NCBI GenBank assembly: GCA_030690175.1
Contig: JAUYHE010000032.1
Location: 1-21,571 of the forward strand
Source: a bacterium
GTDB lineage: Bacteria; Patescibacteriota; Microgenomatia; Woykebacterales; RBG-16-39-9b
Length of the DNA stretch: 21,571 bases
Reading direction: 5' to 3'
A program made the translations under genes and the position numbers. Each line of letters begins with the position of its first letter. The stretch's first letter is position 1. The notes under the pieces are model-generated. The model ran no database searches. It was given only the letters and a program-made list of their open reading frames with translations, and was not told the DNA's origin. Shown in pieces: positions 6,291 to 12,389 of this stretch.

Positions 6291-7115
6291 ATGTATATCG
6301 GTATTGACATTGGCGGCACCCACATTAGAGTGGCTACGGGTAAAAACGGGAAAATCGAAGAAAAAATTGATTTTCCCACCCGCGAATTTCACGCGAGCAT
6401 ACAGGAAATAAAAGAAGCGGTCGAAAAACTATCCAGCGGTACTCATATTCAAGCAGTAGGCGTTGGAATTCCGGGATTTTTAAACTTGCGTAAGGGTATG
6501 ATCACTCATTCTCCAAATCTAGTCGGTTGGGACCATATTGACATAGCGGATATTTTTTCTAAGGTGCTCGTGAAAAAAGTGTTTGTAAACCACGATGCGT
6601 CGGTGGCGGCTCTGGGGGAAGCTACTTACGGGGCTGGCAAGGGGAAAAACCCTGTTCTTTATTTTACCGTCAGTACCGGAGTAGGCAGTGGTTTAGTGAT
6701 CAACGGAAAAATTTTCCACGGGATATTTAACCCTGAAGCTGGTCACCAAATACTAAGCCGGGAAGGAAGGGCTCACCCTGGCGCTCCCGCGGCCGATCTG
6801 GAATCGCTGGTGTCCGGTTCTGCGTTTCAAAGGGTTTTTGAAAAAACTTCCGCTGAAATGGAAGGGAGTGAGGCCTGGTTCCAGGCCCTGGATTGGTTGG
6901 CAATTGGTTTAACCAACACGATTTTGCATTTTTCGCCTGAAATAGTTGTCATTGGCGGCGGTATGACCAAACACCGAGAAATATTTTTTGCGCCGTTAAA
7001 AAAGGCGCTGAGAAAATATCTGCGGGAACTTCCCGAAGTACCGGTAGTACCATCTGGACTAGGACAGGAATCTGGTATCGTCGGTGCTCTCACGCTGGCG
7101 GAAAAAAATAGCTAA
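6291..7115 (+). CDS. ROK-family sugar kinase (glucokinase-like)
   Basis: A 274-residue protein of the ROK family, which phosphorylates sugars such as glucose, fructose or N-acetylhexosamines with ATP. The phosphate loop is IGIDIGGTHIRVA (residues 3-15), the catalytic aspartate lies in VNHDASVAALGEA, the adenosine-binding region is FTVSTGVGSGLVINGKIFHG, and NPEAGHQI holds the metal-ligand histidine. Where most ROK proteins have CxCGxxGCxE, this one reads AHPGAPAADLESLVSG, so the zinc cysteines are missing. The GGGM segment near residue 222 completes the C-terminal half. The exact sugar cannot be told. A TATACT box (6231-6236) lies upstream; the leader has no Shine-Dalgarno sequence. Confidence 0.88.
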   Translation: MYIGIDIGGTHIRVATGKNGKIEEKIDFPTREFHASIQEIKEAVEKLSSGTHIQAVGVGIPGFLNLRKGMITHSPNLVGWDHIDIADIFSKVLVKKVFVNHDASVAALGEATYGAGKGKNPVLYFTVSTGVGSGLVINGKIFHGIFNPEAGHQILSREGRAHPGAPAADLESLVSGSAFQRVFEKTSAEMEGSEAWFQALDWLAIGLTNTILHFSPEIVVIGGGMTKHREIFFAPLKKALRKYLRELPEVPVVPSGLGQESGIVGALTLAEKNS

Positions 7116-7141
7116 CAAGCAACATAGTAATTTTTTCGATA

Positions 7142-7169
7142 TTGACAGTTGCCTGTTATTTTTTATACT
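7142..7169 (+). promoter_or_regulatory. Strong promoter of the leader peptide and aquaporin genes
   Basis: A consensus TTGACA (7142-7147), a 16-nt spacer and TATACT (7164-7169) end 8 nt before the ATG at 7178. This makes the 20-codon leader ORF the first, leaderless cistron. Confidence 0.75.
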
Positions 7170-7177
7170 TAATCTAT

Positions 7178-7240
7178 ATGAAATTGCTGCTCAAAAGTTT
7201 CGTTGGAAAGTTGGAAAATAAGGGAGGTGAGTCACATTGA
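7178..7240 (+). CDS. 20-residue leader peptide coupled to the aquaporin gene
   Basis: ATG 7178 opens a 20-codon frame (MKLLLKSFVGKLENKGGESH) ending in TGA 7238-7240, which overlaps the aquaporin start TTG 7237-7239 as TTGA. The start lies exactly 8 nt after the -10 box, the leaderless spacing used elsewhere in the window. The ribosome binding site of the aquaporin gene lies inside this frame. Ribosomes translating the leader would stop at the aquaporin start, so coupling or attenuation is plausible. No family was recognised. Confidence 0.5.
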   Translation: MKLLLKSFVGKLENKGGESH

Positions 7241-7899
7241 GTCGTGAAGCAACTCCATATCTTGCAGAACTACTGGGAACGTTTGGTTTTGTCTTGATCG
7301 GCGGCGGCGCCATCGCGGTTAATAATCTGACGGACGGATCCTTAGGAATACTTGGCATTGCTTTTGCCCATGGACTAACACTTTTAGCTTTCATCTATAC
7401 TTTCAATCATATCTCTGGTGCCCATTTTAATCCAGCTGTGACAATAGCGATGTGGATTGTCAAAAAAATCGAAGGTTCAGTCGCAATTGGCTATATAGCG
7501 GCCCAATTAGCCGGAGCTGTAATTGCCGGAATATTAATTGAAGGTTTTTTTGGTAGTAGTCAGCTGGCCGTACCCCAACCACTAGGTATTGGGGTGCCCT
7601 TAGCCATCTTGGTTGAAGCGGTTCTTACTTTTCTCCTGGTTCTGGTTGTCTTTGGTATCATTGTCGATCGGCGCAGCCACACCAGTCACGCTGGTCTAGC
7701 AATAGGACTAGTTTTTGCAGGTCTAACCTTGGTCGGATACTCCTTGACGGGCGCTGCTCTCAACCCGGCTAAAGTCTTTGGCCCTGCACTGGTAGCCAAT
7801 TTTTGGACCGGCCACCTAGTATATTGGTTCGGGCCGGTAGCGGGTGCGGTCGCAGCCGCGCTGGTCTACGAATTTGGCGTACTTCGATCCAAAAGTTGA
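7237..7899 (+). CDS. Aquaporin / glycerol facilitator (MIP family)
   Basis: A 220-residue polytopic membrane protein of normal MIP length, expected to have six helices and two half-helices. The two signature loops are HFNPAVT (N65-P66-A67) and ALNPAKVFGPA (N176-P177-A178), and the first helix carries the usual glutamate (AELLGTFGFVLIGGGAIAV). The residue after the second NPA is K179, where nearly all MIP channels have the selectivity-filter arginine. Water and glycerol are the usual substrates, but the altered filter makes specificity uncertain. The TTG start is supported by AGGGAGGTGA (7221-7230), and a short leader ORF precedes it. The next feature downstream is a terminator at 7992. Confidence 0.92.
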   Translation: MSREATPYLAELLGTFGFVLIGGGAIAVNNLTDGSLGILGIAFAHGLTLLAFIYTFNHISGAHFNPAVTIAMWIVKKIEGSVAIGYIAAQLAGAVIAGILIEGFFGSSQLAVPQPLGIGVPLAILVEAVLTFLLVLVVFGIIVDRRSHTSHAGLAIGLVFAGLTLVGYSLTGAALNPAKVFGPALVANFWTGHLVYWFGPVAGAVAAALVYEFGVLRSKS

Positions 7900-7991
7900 T
7901 CTTACCAACAGCGAACAACCAAAACGTTACCGTCTTACTTGTTTGTTGCATTTTTATATATATCGCAGTAGATTTAATTATATAGCCAGCT

Positions 7992-8013
7992 AAAGTCCTA
8001 AAAGGACTTTTTT
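7992..8013 (+). terminator. Rho-independent terminator
   Basis: AAAGTCC (7992-7998) pairs perfectly with GGACTTT (8004-8010) around a 5-nt loop, and the T-run extends to 8013. It ends the aquaporin transcript and lies just before the next gene. Confidence 0.8.
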
Positions 8014-8024
8014 ATTGGAGATCT

Positions 8025-8249
8025 ATGAGTTGTTTTGTTCACCACATGGTCCGCAAAGGAATATTTTATGACATGGGGATTCCTGTCTCCGAGGATGATG
8101 CTGATAGCGTTGAGGGAAAAATCGCCGGCATTGTGGGTATGAGAGGTCGGGAATGCCACGAGATCTGGAAAAAAGTAAGCGAGTGGTTGGAGGATCCTAA
8201 ACTAAAAGAAGATTTAAAGAACAAACTTTCCGAAATCTATTTTAGTTAA
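8025..8249 (+). CDS. Small hypothetical protein
   Basis: A 74-residue soluble, charged protein with a cysteine and histidine-containing N-terminus (MSCFVHHMVRKG), a GIVGMRGRECHEIW middle and a helical C-terminus (LEDPKLKEDLKNKLSEI). GGAG at 8017-8020 serves as ribosome binding site 4 nt before the ATG. It follows the terminator immediately, so its promoter would have to overlap that hairpin, or it is read through. No family was recognised. Confidence 0.55.
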   Translation: MSCFVHHMVRKGIFYDMGIPVSEDDADSVEGKIAGIVGMRGRECHEIWKKVSEWLEDPKLKEDLKNKLSEIYFS

Positions 8250-8344
8250 TAACCCTTTCCAACAAGTACAGCCCACTCCGCCGTCCAGATGTTTCCACCT
8301 TTATGCTTTGTGAGCTGCGAAATATTTTTTACTCTTATTAGTTG
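8246..8344 (-). pseudogene. Possible decayed gene end on the minus strand
   Basis: The minus strand from 8344 to the TAA at 8248-8246 is open for 32 codons and reads protein-like at its end (KHKGGNIWTAEWAVLVGKGY). There is no ATG, GTG or TTG start, and an in-frame TGA lies at 8347-8345. This could be the residue of a lost gene, or chance. The plus strand of the same stretch holds no gene. Confidence 0.2.
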
Positions 8345-8458
8345 TCAGAGTCAACAATCAAGCAACAAAAAATTTTATTTTGATATCTTTAGGTAGGCAA
8401 TTTGCTATTTCATTTGCCAACGGGCGCGGGTTGTACTATTCTTAAAAAGATAACCTTA

Positions 8459-8821
8459 ATGAGAAACCTGCTAACTTACTGCATATTTGATACCCTCGCC
8501 CTGCTTTTTTCCATTGTTTTGGCGATGACGGTTGGCAATCCATTTCAACCCAATATTGCTGTTTTCGTAGCGGTACTTTTGTTAACTCGTTTTTTGTTCT
8601 ACTGGCTTTGGCTACACTCAATAAAAAGAAGCGGCTTTCCTATTTTTAGATTGCTAATACACACAATTATTTTACTAGTCACGATTCCCATATTAATATC
8701 AGCCGGGGCGTTTGTTTTTCCGTCTCTTTCAAATAATATTTTTTGGTTTGGCCTCGTTCCTTTTATAGCTTTTTGTACTAGTTTGGCGCTTCACCGCTTT
8801 TACCAACTAAAAACAGGCTGA
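8459..8821 (+). CDS. Polytopic membrane protein, unknown function
   Basis: The start is taken as ATG 8459 (MRNLLTYCIFDTL...), giving 120 residues; the frame is open from TTG 8402, but the upstream codons do not look coding. Four hydrophobic segments are visible at roughly residues 8-25, 30-48, 60-85 and 93-113, separated by short basic loops (HSIKRSG, HRFYQLK). This pattern fits a small integral membrane protein. No conserved motif or family was recognised. Confidence 0.6.
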   Translation: MRNLLTYCIFDTLALLFSIVLAMTVGNPFQPNIAVFVAVLLLTRFLFYWLWLHSIKRSGFPIFRLLIHTIILLVTIPILISAGAFVFPSLSNNIFWFGLVPFIAFCTSLALHRFYQLKTG

Positions 8822-8884
8822 TTTTTTCGTTTCTCACAAGTGTCCCAAGAACCAGTAGTCAATTTTGTTAAAATATAGATAGTC

Positions 8885-9466
8885 ATGAATAATATTATTA
8901 GATTGATAGCCAGGCTGATTAGGTTTGTTTGGACTTCTTTAAAACCAATCGCTCTCATTTTTATCATTTTGGTAATCATCGCCGCGTCACTTCTGGCTTA
9001 CGATCAATACCGCGTCTTGCAAGAAAAGCAGTTGGGTGCAAAATTGGTCAAAAATATTGATTTAGTTTCTGCTTGCAATGACATTTATAAAGAGGACGAA
9101 TCCTACTCTCTAAAATTTACCGTAAGAAATAAAAACAACAAGCCAGTGAACCTGGAAAAAATCGAGCTTAATAGCAGTATTCTGGGAACAGAGGGAAAAA
9201 CTTATAATCGACTCTTGAAAACCCAACCTGTTTCCTCCGCTTTCCCAAGTGATAACGTTCAATTCAAGACCTACCGGTTAGAAAACCCGTTAATAATCAG
9301 AGCAAATGATAAAAGCGAGTTCACTCTTTTCATGCAAGCCGCCAGTAAGGTAACCGCGAAAGCCACGTCCCACACCATCGTAATCTATAAAGGGAAAATA
9401 ATTTTTGATTTTAGTCATGAGTTCTCGATAGAAACCACCTGCCAAATCCAAGTCAGATACCCCTAA
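8885..9466 (+). CDS. Membrane-anchored extracytoplasmic protein, unknown function
   Basis: A 193-residue protein with a basic N-terminus, one hydrophobic helix at about residues 18-41 (LKPIALIFIILVIIAASLLAY) and an external domain rich in alternating beta strands (SYSLKFTVRNKNNKPVNLEKIEL, KSEFTLFMQAASK, SHTIVIYKGKIIFDFSHEF). The strands suggest an immunoglobulin-like or DUF4352-like sandwich. One cysteine near each end of the domain could form a disulfide. TAAAAT (8869-8874) lies 10 nt before the ATG. Function is unknown. Confidence 0.65.
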   Translation: MNNIIRLIARLIRFVWTSLKPIALIFIILVIIAASLLAYDQYRVLQEKQLGAKLVKNIDLVSACNDIYKEDESYSLKFTVRNKNNKPVNLEKIELNSSILGTEGKTYNRLLKTQPVSSAFPSDNVQFKTYRLENPLIIRANDKSEFTLFMQAASKVTAKATSHTIVIYKGKIIFDFSHEFSIETTCQIQVRYP

Positions 9467-9477
9467 GTAGCAGCCGC

Positions 9478-9507
9478 TTGACAGTCGTAATAGAGCGGTA
9501 GGATAAT
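9478..9507 (+). promoter_or_regulatory. Promoter of the lipase gene
   Basis: TTGACA (9478-9483), an 18-nt spacer and GATAAT (9502-9507) leave a leader of nearly 60 nt that contains the ribosome binding site AAGGGGAGTGA (9555-9565). This is a conventional leadered promoter. Confidence 0.65.
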
Positions 9508-9571
9508 AAAATTTACCAGCACCTTATTTGTAAATATTCAAACTTACAGTCGGGAAGGGGAGTGATCAACT

Positions 9572-10330
9572 GTGACGACTGCTGTTGCAATCGTTCAGCC
9601 GGCAGAATTTGAAAGCGAGGCGTTGCCGCTCTGGCGGGAAGCCCTGTCTGTATTTGACTGGACTGCTCTTCACCTTTCACCAGTCTTTTACGGACTTGGT
9701 GTCCCTAAAGGAAACGCTAAACCGGTAATATTAATTCCTGGATTCCTCGGCAACGACACCTACCTGATAGAGTTGTTTCTGTGGCTGCAGCGAATCGGTT
9801 ACCAACCATCCATGTCCCGGATGGGGCGAAACGCTGAATGCCCAGACCTACTCACAGAAAAACTGCTGGAAACAGTCTATGCAGTCGTAGCTCAAACCGG
9901 ACGGAAAGTCGCGCTAATAGGTCATAGCCTTGGCGGAACGCTTGCCCGTAGTGTAGCCGCAAGAAAACCGGACCTGGTAGACCAAGTTATTACTTTGGGT
10001 TCTCCCATTCGGTCTATAAGGGCGCATCCTCTGGTACTAGCGATCGCCAGAATCGTTAAGTTCCGGATAGATATGGGTAGGTACAGGCAACCAAGTTGCT
10101 TCACCAGAGGGTGTGGGTGCACCTTTGTCCAGTCTCTCACGGAAGTGTCGTTGCCAAAAACTATCGACGTCGTAGCGGTCTACACCAAAACCGACGGTGT
10201 CGTACGCTGGCAGTCGTGCGTGCAAGAAGATAGTGACCGCAATATGGAGGTGCCCGGTACTCATTGTGGGTTGGCGTTCAACCCTGCCACATACAAAATA
10301 ATCGCCTCCGAACTTTATCGTTGTCTGTAG
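9572..10330 (+). CDS. Alpha/beta-hydrolase, lipase/esterase-like
   Basis: A 252-residue alpha/beta-hydrolase starting at GTG with a good ribosome binding site. The oxyanion region is VILIPGFLGNDTY, the nucleophile is S119 in GHSLGG, the likely acid is D208 (YTKTDGVVRW) and the catalytic histidine is H231 (GTHCGLAFN). The order and spacing match triacylglycerol lipase-like enzymes. There is no signal peptide, so a cytoplasmic site or an unusual export route must be assumed. A cysteine cluster (CFTRGCGC, near residue 175) is unusual. Base composition appears somewhat more G+C-rich than neighbouring genes, possibly from transfer. The substrate is not known; acyl ester hydrolysis is the safe statement. 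Confidence 0.85.
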   Translation: MTTAVAIVQPAEFESEALPLWREALSVFDWTALHLSPVFYGLGVPKGNAKPVILIPGFLGNDTYLIELFLWLQRIGYQPSMSRMGRNAECPDLLTEKLLETVYAVVAQTGRKVALIGHSLGGTLARSVAARKPDLVDQVITLGSPIRSIRAHPLVLAIARIVKFRIDMGRYRQPSCFTRGCGCTFVQSLTEVSLPKTIDVVAVYTKTDGVVRWQSCVQEDSDRNMEVPGTHCGLAFNPATYKIIASELYRCL

Positions 10331-10343
10331 AGGGAGAGAGAAG

Positions 10344-10410
10344 TCGCCTAGTTCTGGGGGTTCAACCACCGGACCAGGCGATTTGTTTGATCGGGAGATA
10401 TTTTTTTTAA
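10344..10410 (+). terminator. Probable terminator after the lipase gene
   Basis: TCGCCT (from about 10345) pairs with AGGCGA (ending about 10382) in an imperfect long hairpin that also includes GG/CC pairs around the TTCAA loop. A TTTGTTTG stretch follows directly and an 8-T run lies at 10401-10408. The stem has mismatches, so confidence is moderate. Confidence 0.5.
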
Positions 10411-10428
10411 AAACGAAAAACTAAAAGG

Positions 10429-10506
10429 TTAGGGTTTGGGAAGAAAGAGCATCAGGAGAAAAGCATAAATCGCTGCGTAAAAGAGGATTTTATAACGGGC
10501 AGTCAT
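10429..10506 (-). CDS. 25-residue hydrophobic microprotein
   Basis: The minus-strand frame ATG 10506 to TAA 10429 encodes a peptide starting MTARYKILFYAAIYAFLLML and ending FLPKP: a basic N-terminus, a single membrane-spanning helix and a prolyl-lysine end. It lies between the lipase and patatin genes and would insert in the cytoplasmic membrane. The strongest evidence is a good promoter placed for a leaderless start (TTGACA, 18 nt, TACAAT, then 8 nt to the ATG). It resembles the size class of bacterial single-helix regulators, but no family is recognised. Confidence 0.5.
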   Translation of the reverse strand: MTARYKILFYAAIYAFLLMLFLPKP

Positions 10507-10514
10507 ACAATATT

Positions 10515-10544
10515 ATTGTAACCGACCAAGCGTTCGTTTGTCAA
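10515..10544 (-). promoter_or_regulatory. Promoter of the minus-strand microprotein
   Basis: On the minus strand TTGACA (10539-10544), an 18-nt spacer and TACAAT (10515-10520) end 8 nt before the ATG at 10506. It lies back to back with the patatin promoter. Confidence 0.6.
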
Positions 10545-10550
10545 ACCTAT

Positions 10551-10585
10551 TTGACTATAGTTACCCCTAGGATTTACGATATAGT
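10551..10585 (+). promoter_or_regulatory. Promoter of the patatin gene
   Basis: TTGACT (10551-10556) with TACGAT (10575-10580) at 18 nt is one reading. TATAGT (10580-10585), ending 8 nt before the GTG start, is the other and fits the leaderless spacing. The two cannot be separated by eye. Confidence 0.45.
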
Positions 10586-10593
10586 TAAGCTTT

Positions 10594-11448
10594 GTGAAAA
10601 TACGTAAAATTGATCCAAAAATCTGTAAGCAGGAAATAGTTGGGGTTTCTTATTCTGGTGGTGGAAATAGGGGAGTGGTTCATATCGGTGTTTTACGGGC
10701 TTTCCTCGAAAGGAAAATTATCCCCACCCACGTATCAGGGGTAAGCGCTGGCTCTTTCGTCGCCGCGTTTCACGCCTTTGATCCGATTACTTTTAATTCA
10801 TTCACCGATCTGAAAATTCTTTTTTCGTTTGTTACAAAGGCTTTTATTGGGCTTTCTCCGTGGAAAATCGTCCGCAAATTTGTTACCACAGGCACCAACA
10901 TCGAAAGTCTAGGTGATTCGTCAAATATCAAAAGGTTTCTAGAAGAAAAATTACCGTTTAAAAATTTCGACGGCCTAAAGGCTAAACTAGCTATCGGCGC
11001 TACAAATTTTGAAACCGGTCAAGACGAATGGTTTAGAAGCGGTCCGATCATACCGGCTCTGATGGCTAGCAGCGCCACACCCGGAATATTTCCACCTGTA
11101 AAAATAGGCGAAAGTATTTACACGGATGGAGGTGTAACCGACAATTTACCTATCTTTGAGCTTGCCAAGGAGGGCTGCGGTGTTATTTACGCCGTGAATT
11201 CTGGTTACGCCGGAGAGGTAAAGGGACCACCAAAAAATTTTGTGGCGGCCATTCTAAACTCTCGTGACATCGCCCAGTACCAAACCACCCGTTACGAAAT
11301 TGAGCTCATAAAATGTTTGTACCCGAATATAAAAATCGTTCCGATTGAACCAAGATCTGGCCTACAATTGGCACCTTATGATTTCACTCCTGAAAAAGCG
11401 GAACTGGTAATCGAGGAGAGTTACCAACACACTGTCAAGCTTTTATAA
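10594..11448 (+). CDS. Patatin-like phospholipase
   Basis: A 284-residue patatin-family acyl hydrolase, which cleaves acyl chains from lipids with a Ser-Asp dyad. The oxyanion loop is SGGGNRG (residues 21-27), the nucleophile is S51 in GVSAG, and the catalytic aspartate is D178 in YTDGGVTDN. The intervening helices and ATPGIFPPV are typical of bacterial RssA-like patatins. No signal peptide is seen, so it probably works in the cytoplasm or at the inner membrane face. It shares the region with a lipase-like hydrolase, consistent with use or turnover of lipid. Start is GTG, with no Shine-Dalgarno sequence. Confidence 0.9.
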   Translation: MKIRKIDPKICKQEIVGVSYSGGGNRGVVHIGVLRAFLERKIIPTHVSGVSAGSFVAAFHAFDPITFNSFTDLKILFSFVTKAFIGLSPWKIVRKFVTTGTNIESLGDSSNIKRFLEEKLPFKNFDGLKAKLAIGATNFETGQDEWFRSGPIIPALMASSATPGIFPPVKIGESIYTDGGVTDNLPIFELAKEGCGVIYAVNSGYAGEVKGPPKNFVAAILNSRDIAQYQTTRYEIELIKCLYPNIKIVPIEPRSGLQLAPYDFTPEKAELVIEESYQHTVKLL

Positions 11449-11457
11449 TCGACCCGC

Positions 11458-11504
11458 TTGCTAAATAAATCGCATTAATTTAAAGTAATATTTGGAGGAG
11501 GTGG
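11458..11504 (+). promoter_or_regulatory. Promoter and ribosome binding site of the DUF5668-like gene
   Basis: TTGCTA (11458-11463), a 17-nt spacer and TAAAGT (11481-11486) are followed by a very strong ribosome binding site GGAGGAGGTGG (11494-11504). The latter fixes the start at ATG 11510 rather than at the in-frame TTG 11492. Confidence 0.6.
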
Positions 11505-11509
11505 TAAGT

Positions 11510-11674
11510 ATGATTTTTCATCAGGACGGTCCCAGACTGCTGCCAATTTTGTTAATCGTCTTTGGAGCGGCTCTTATTTTAAATGGCCTAGGAGTACTAA
11601 ATATTAACTTTTCGATAATCTTCGGGCTGCTTTTGCTTCTTTGGGGCGTATCTCATTTTTGGAAACTAGGATGA
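11510..11674 (+). CDS. Small membrane protein, DUF5668/LiaI-like
   Basis: A 54-residue protein (MIFHQDGPRLLPILLIVFG...) with two hydrophobic helices, residues 11-27 and 33-49, of the pattern LLPILLIVFGAALILNGLGVL, typical of the DUF5668 or LiaI/LiaF transmembrane region. Such proteins are often linked to envelope stress, but no LiaF-type domain or kinase is here. The stop codon overlaps the next start (ATGA at 11671-11674), so the phosphatase gene downstream is translationally coupled. Confidence 0.65.
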   Translation: MIFHQDGPRLLPILLIVFGAALILNGLGVLNINFSIIFGLLLLLWGVSHFWKLG

Positions 11675-12261
11675 ACACAACTATCTATTACGTCCGCCAC
11701 GCTGGTTTTGAGAACCCTGCTAGAATCGTACCTGGTAGAATACCAGGTTATCATTTAAATACAGAAGGTAAAAAGAAAGCCGAAAAGGTAGGCGAGTACT
11801 TTAAAAAAAGGCCGGTAAAGCAAATTTACACTTCTCCTCTGGAGAGAGCCTACGAAACCGCGAATATTATCGCTAAGAGTTTACCAGATGCCAAAATCTC
11901 CCATGTTTACGAACTTACGGAGGTCGACTCGATCCATTGGCAGGCCTACAAACTGGAAGAACTTTTTACCAATAATTACTACGAGGCTTTTTTGAACGAC
12001 CTGCAAACAAACGAGGTACCAGAAAATTTAAATCAGCTGGCGGCTAGATTAGAAAAATTTACCCGTAATCTATGCCAAAAATATCCTGGAGAGGAAATCG
12101 TCTGTGTTTCTCACCTTTATCCGATCCTAGCCCTGCAACTTTCCTTGGAGGGAAAACCGCTTACTATGCTCAAATCCTACGATTTAGGTGCCGGCTCACT
12201 AATTGCCTTTGAATTTTCTCCAGATTGCCGGCTAATTAGCGCGAAACCCGTAAATATATAA
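11671..12261 (+). CDS. Histidine phosphatase superfamily (phosphoglycerate mutase-like) protein
   Basis: The start is ATG 11671, overlapping the previous stop as ATGA, giving 196 residues. The catalytic motif is YVRHAGFENP (RHA in place of the usual RHG), followed by the family PLERAYETA helix with its phosphate-binding arginine, the TEVDSIHW region carrying the probable acid, and the second histidine in VCVSHLYPIL. These make a phospho-histidine phosphatase of the broad-specificity type rather than a glycolytic mutase. The substrate is unknown; small phosphate esters or a phosphoprotein are possible. It shares an operon with a small membrane protein. Confidence 0.85.
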   Translation: MNTTIYYVRHAGFENPARIVPGRIPGYHLNTEGKKKAEKVGEYFKKRPVKQIYTSPLERAYETANIIAKSLPDAKISHVYELTEVDSIHWQAYKLEELFTNNYYEAFLNDLQTNEVPENLNQLAARLEKFTRNLCQKYPGEEIVCVSHLYPILALQLSLEGKPLTMLKSYDLGAGSLIAFEFSPDCRLISAKPVNI

Positions 12262-12271
12262 TTACCACTTA

Positions 12272-12348
12272 TTTTCGAGCGAGAGACTCACGCGAGAAAA
12301 CATCGGAAACCGCGAGTATAAGATCGCGGAGGACGTCATATTTTCGCG
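12272..12348 (+). other. Hairpin-rich intergenic region with competing stems
   Basis: TTTTC-GA-GCG (12272-12281) pairs with CGC-GA-GAAAA (12291-12300), leaving facing GA pairs in an otherwise perfect stem. CCGCGA (12310-12315) pairs perfectly with TCGCGG (12324-12329). TTTTCGCG (12341-12348) can also pair with the CGCGAGAAAA arm by bulging one G, enclosing the middle hairpin. No known RNA family was recognised. It could be the 3' end of the phosphatase transcript or a small RNA. Confidence 0.4.
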
Positions 12349-12352
12349 TTTG

Positions 12353-12381
12353 TTGACCAAATCCATTTTTACCGATAAGAT
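12353..12381 (+). promoter_or_regulatory. Promoter of rarA, predicted leaderless
   Basis: TTGACC (12353-12358), a 17-nt spacer and TAAGAT (12376-12381) end 8 nt before ATG 12390. This supports that ATG over the in-frame TTG at 12381, which lies in the -10 box itself. Confidence 0.65.
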
Positions 12382-12389
12382 TGGCTGGT

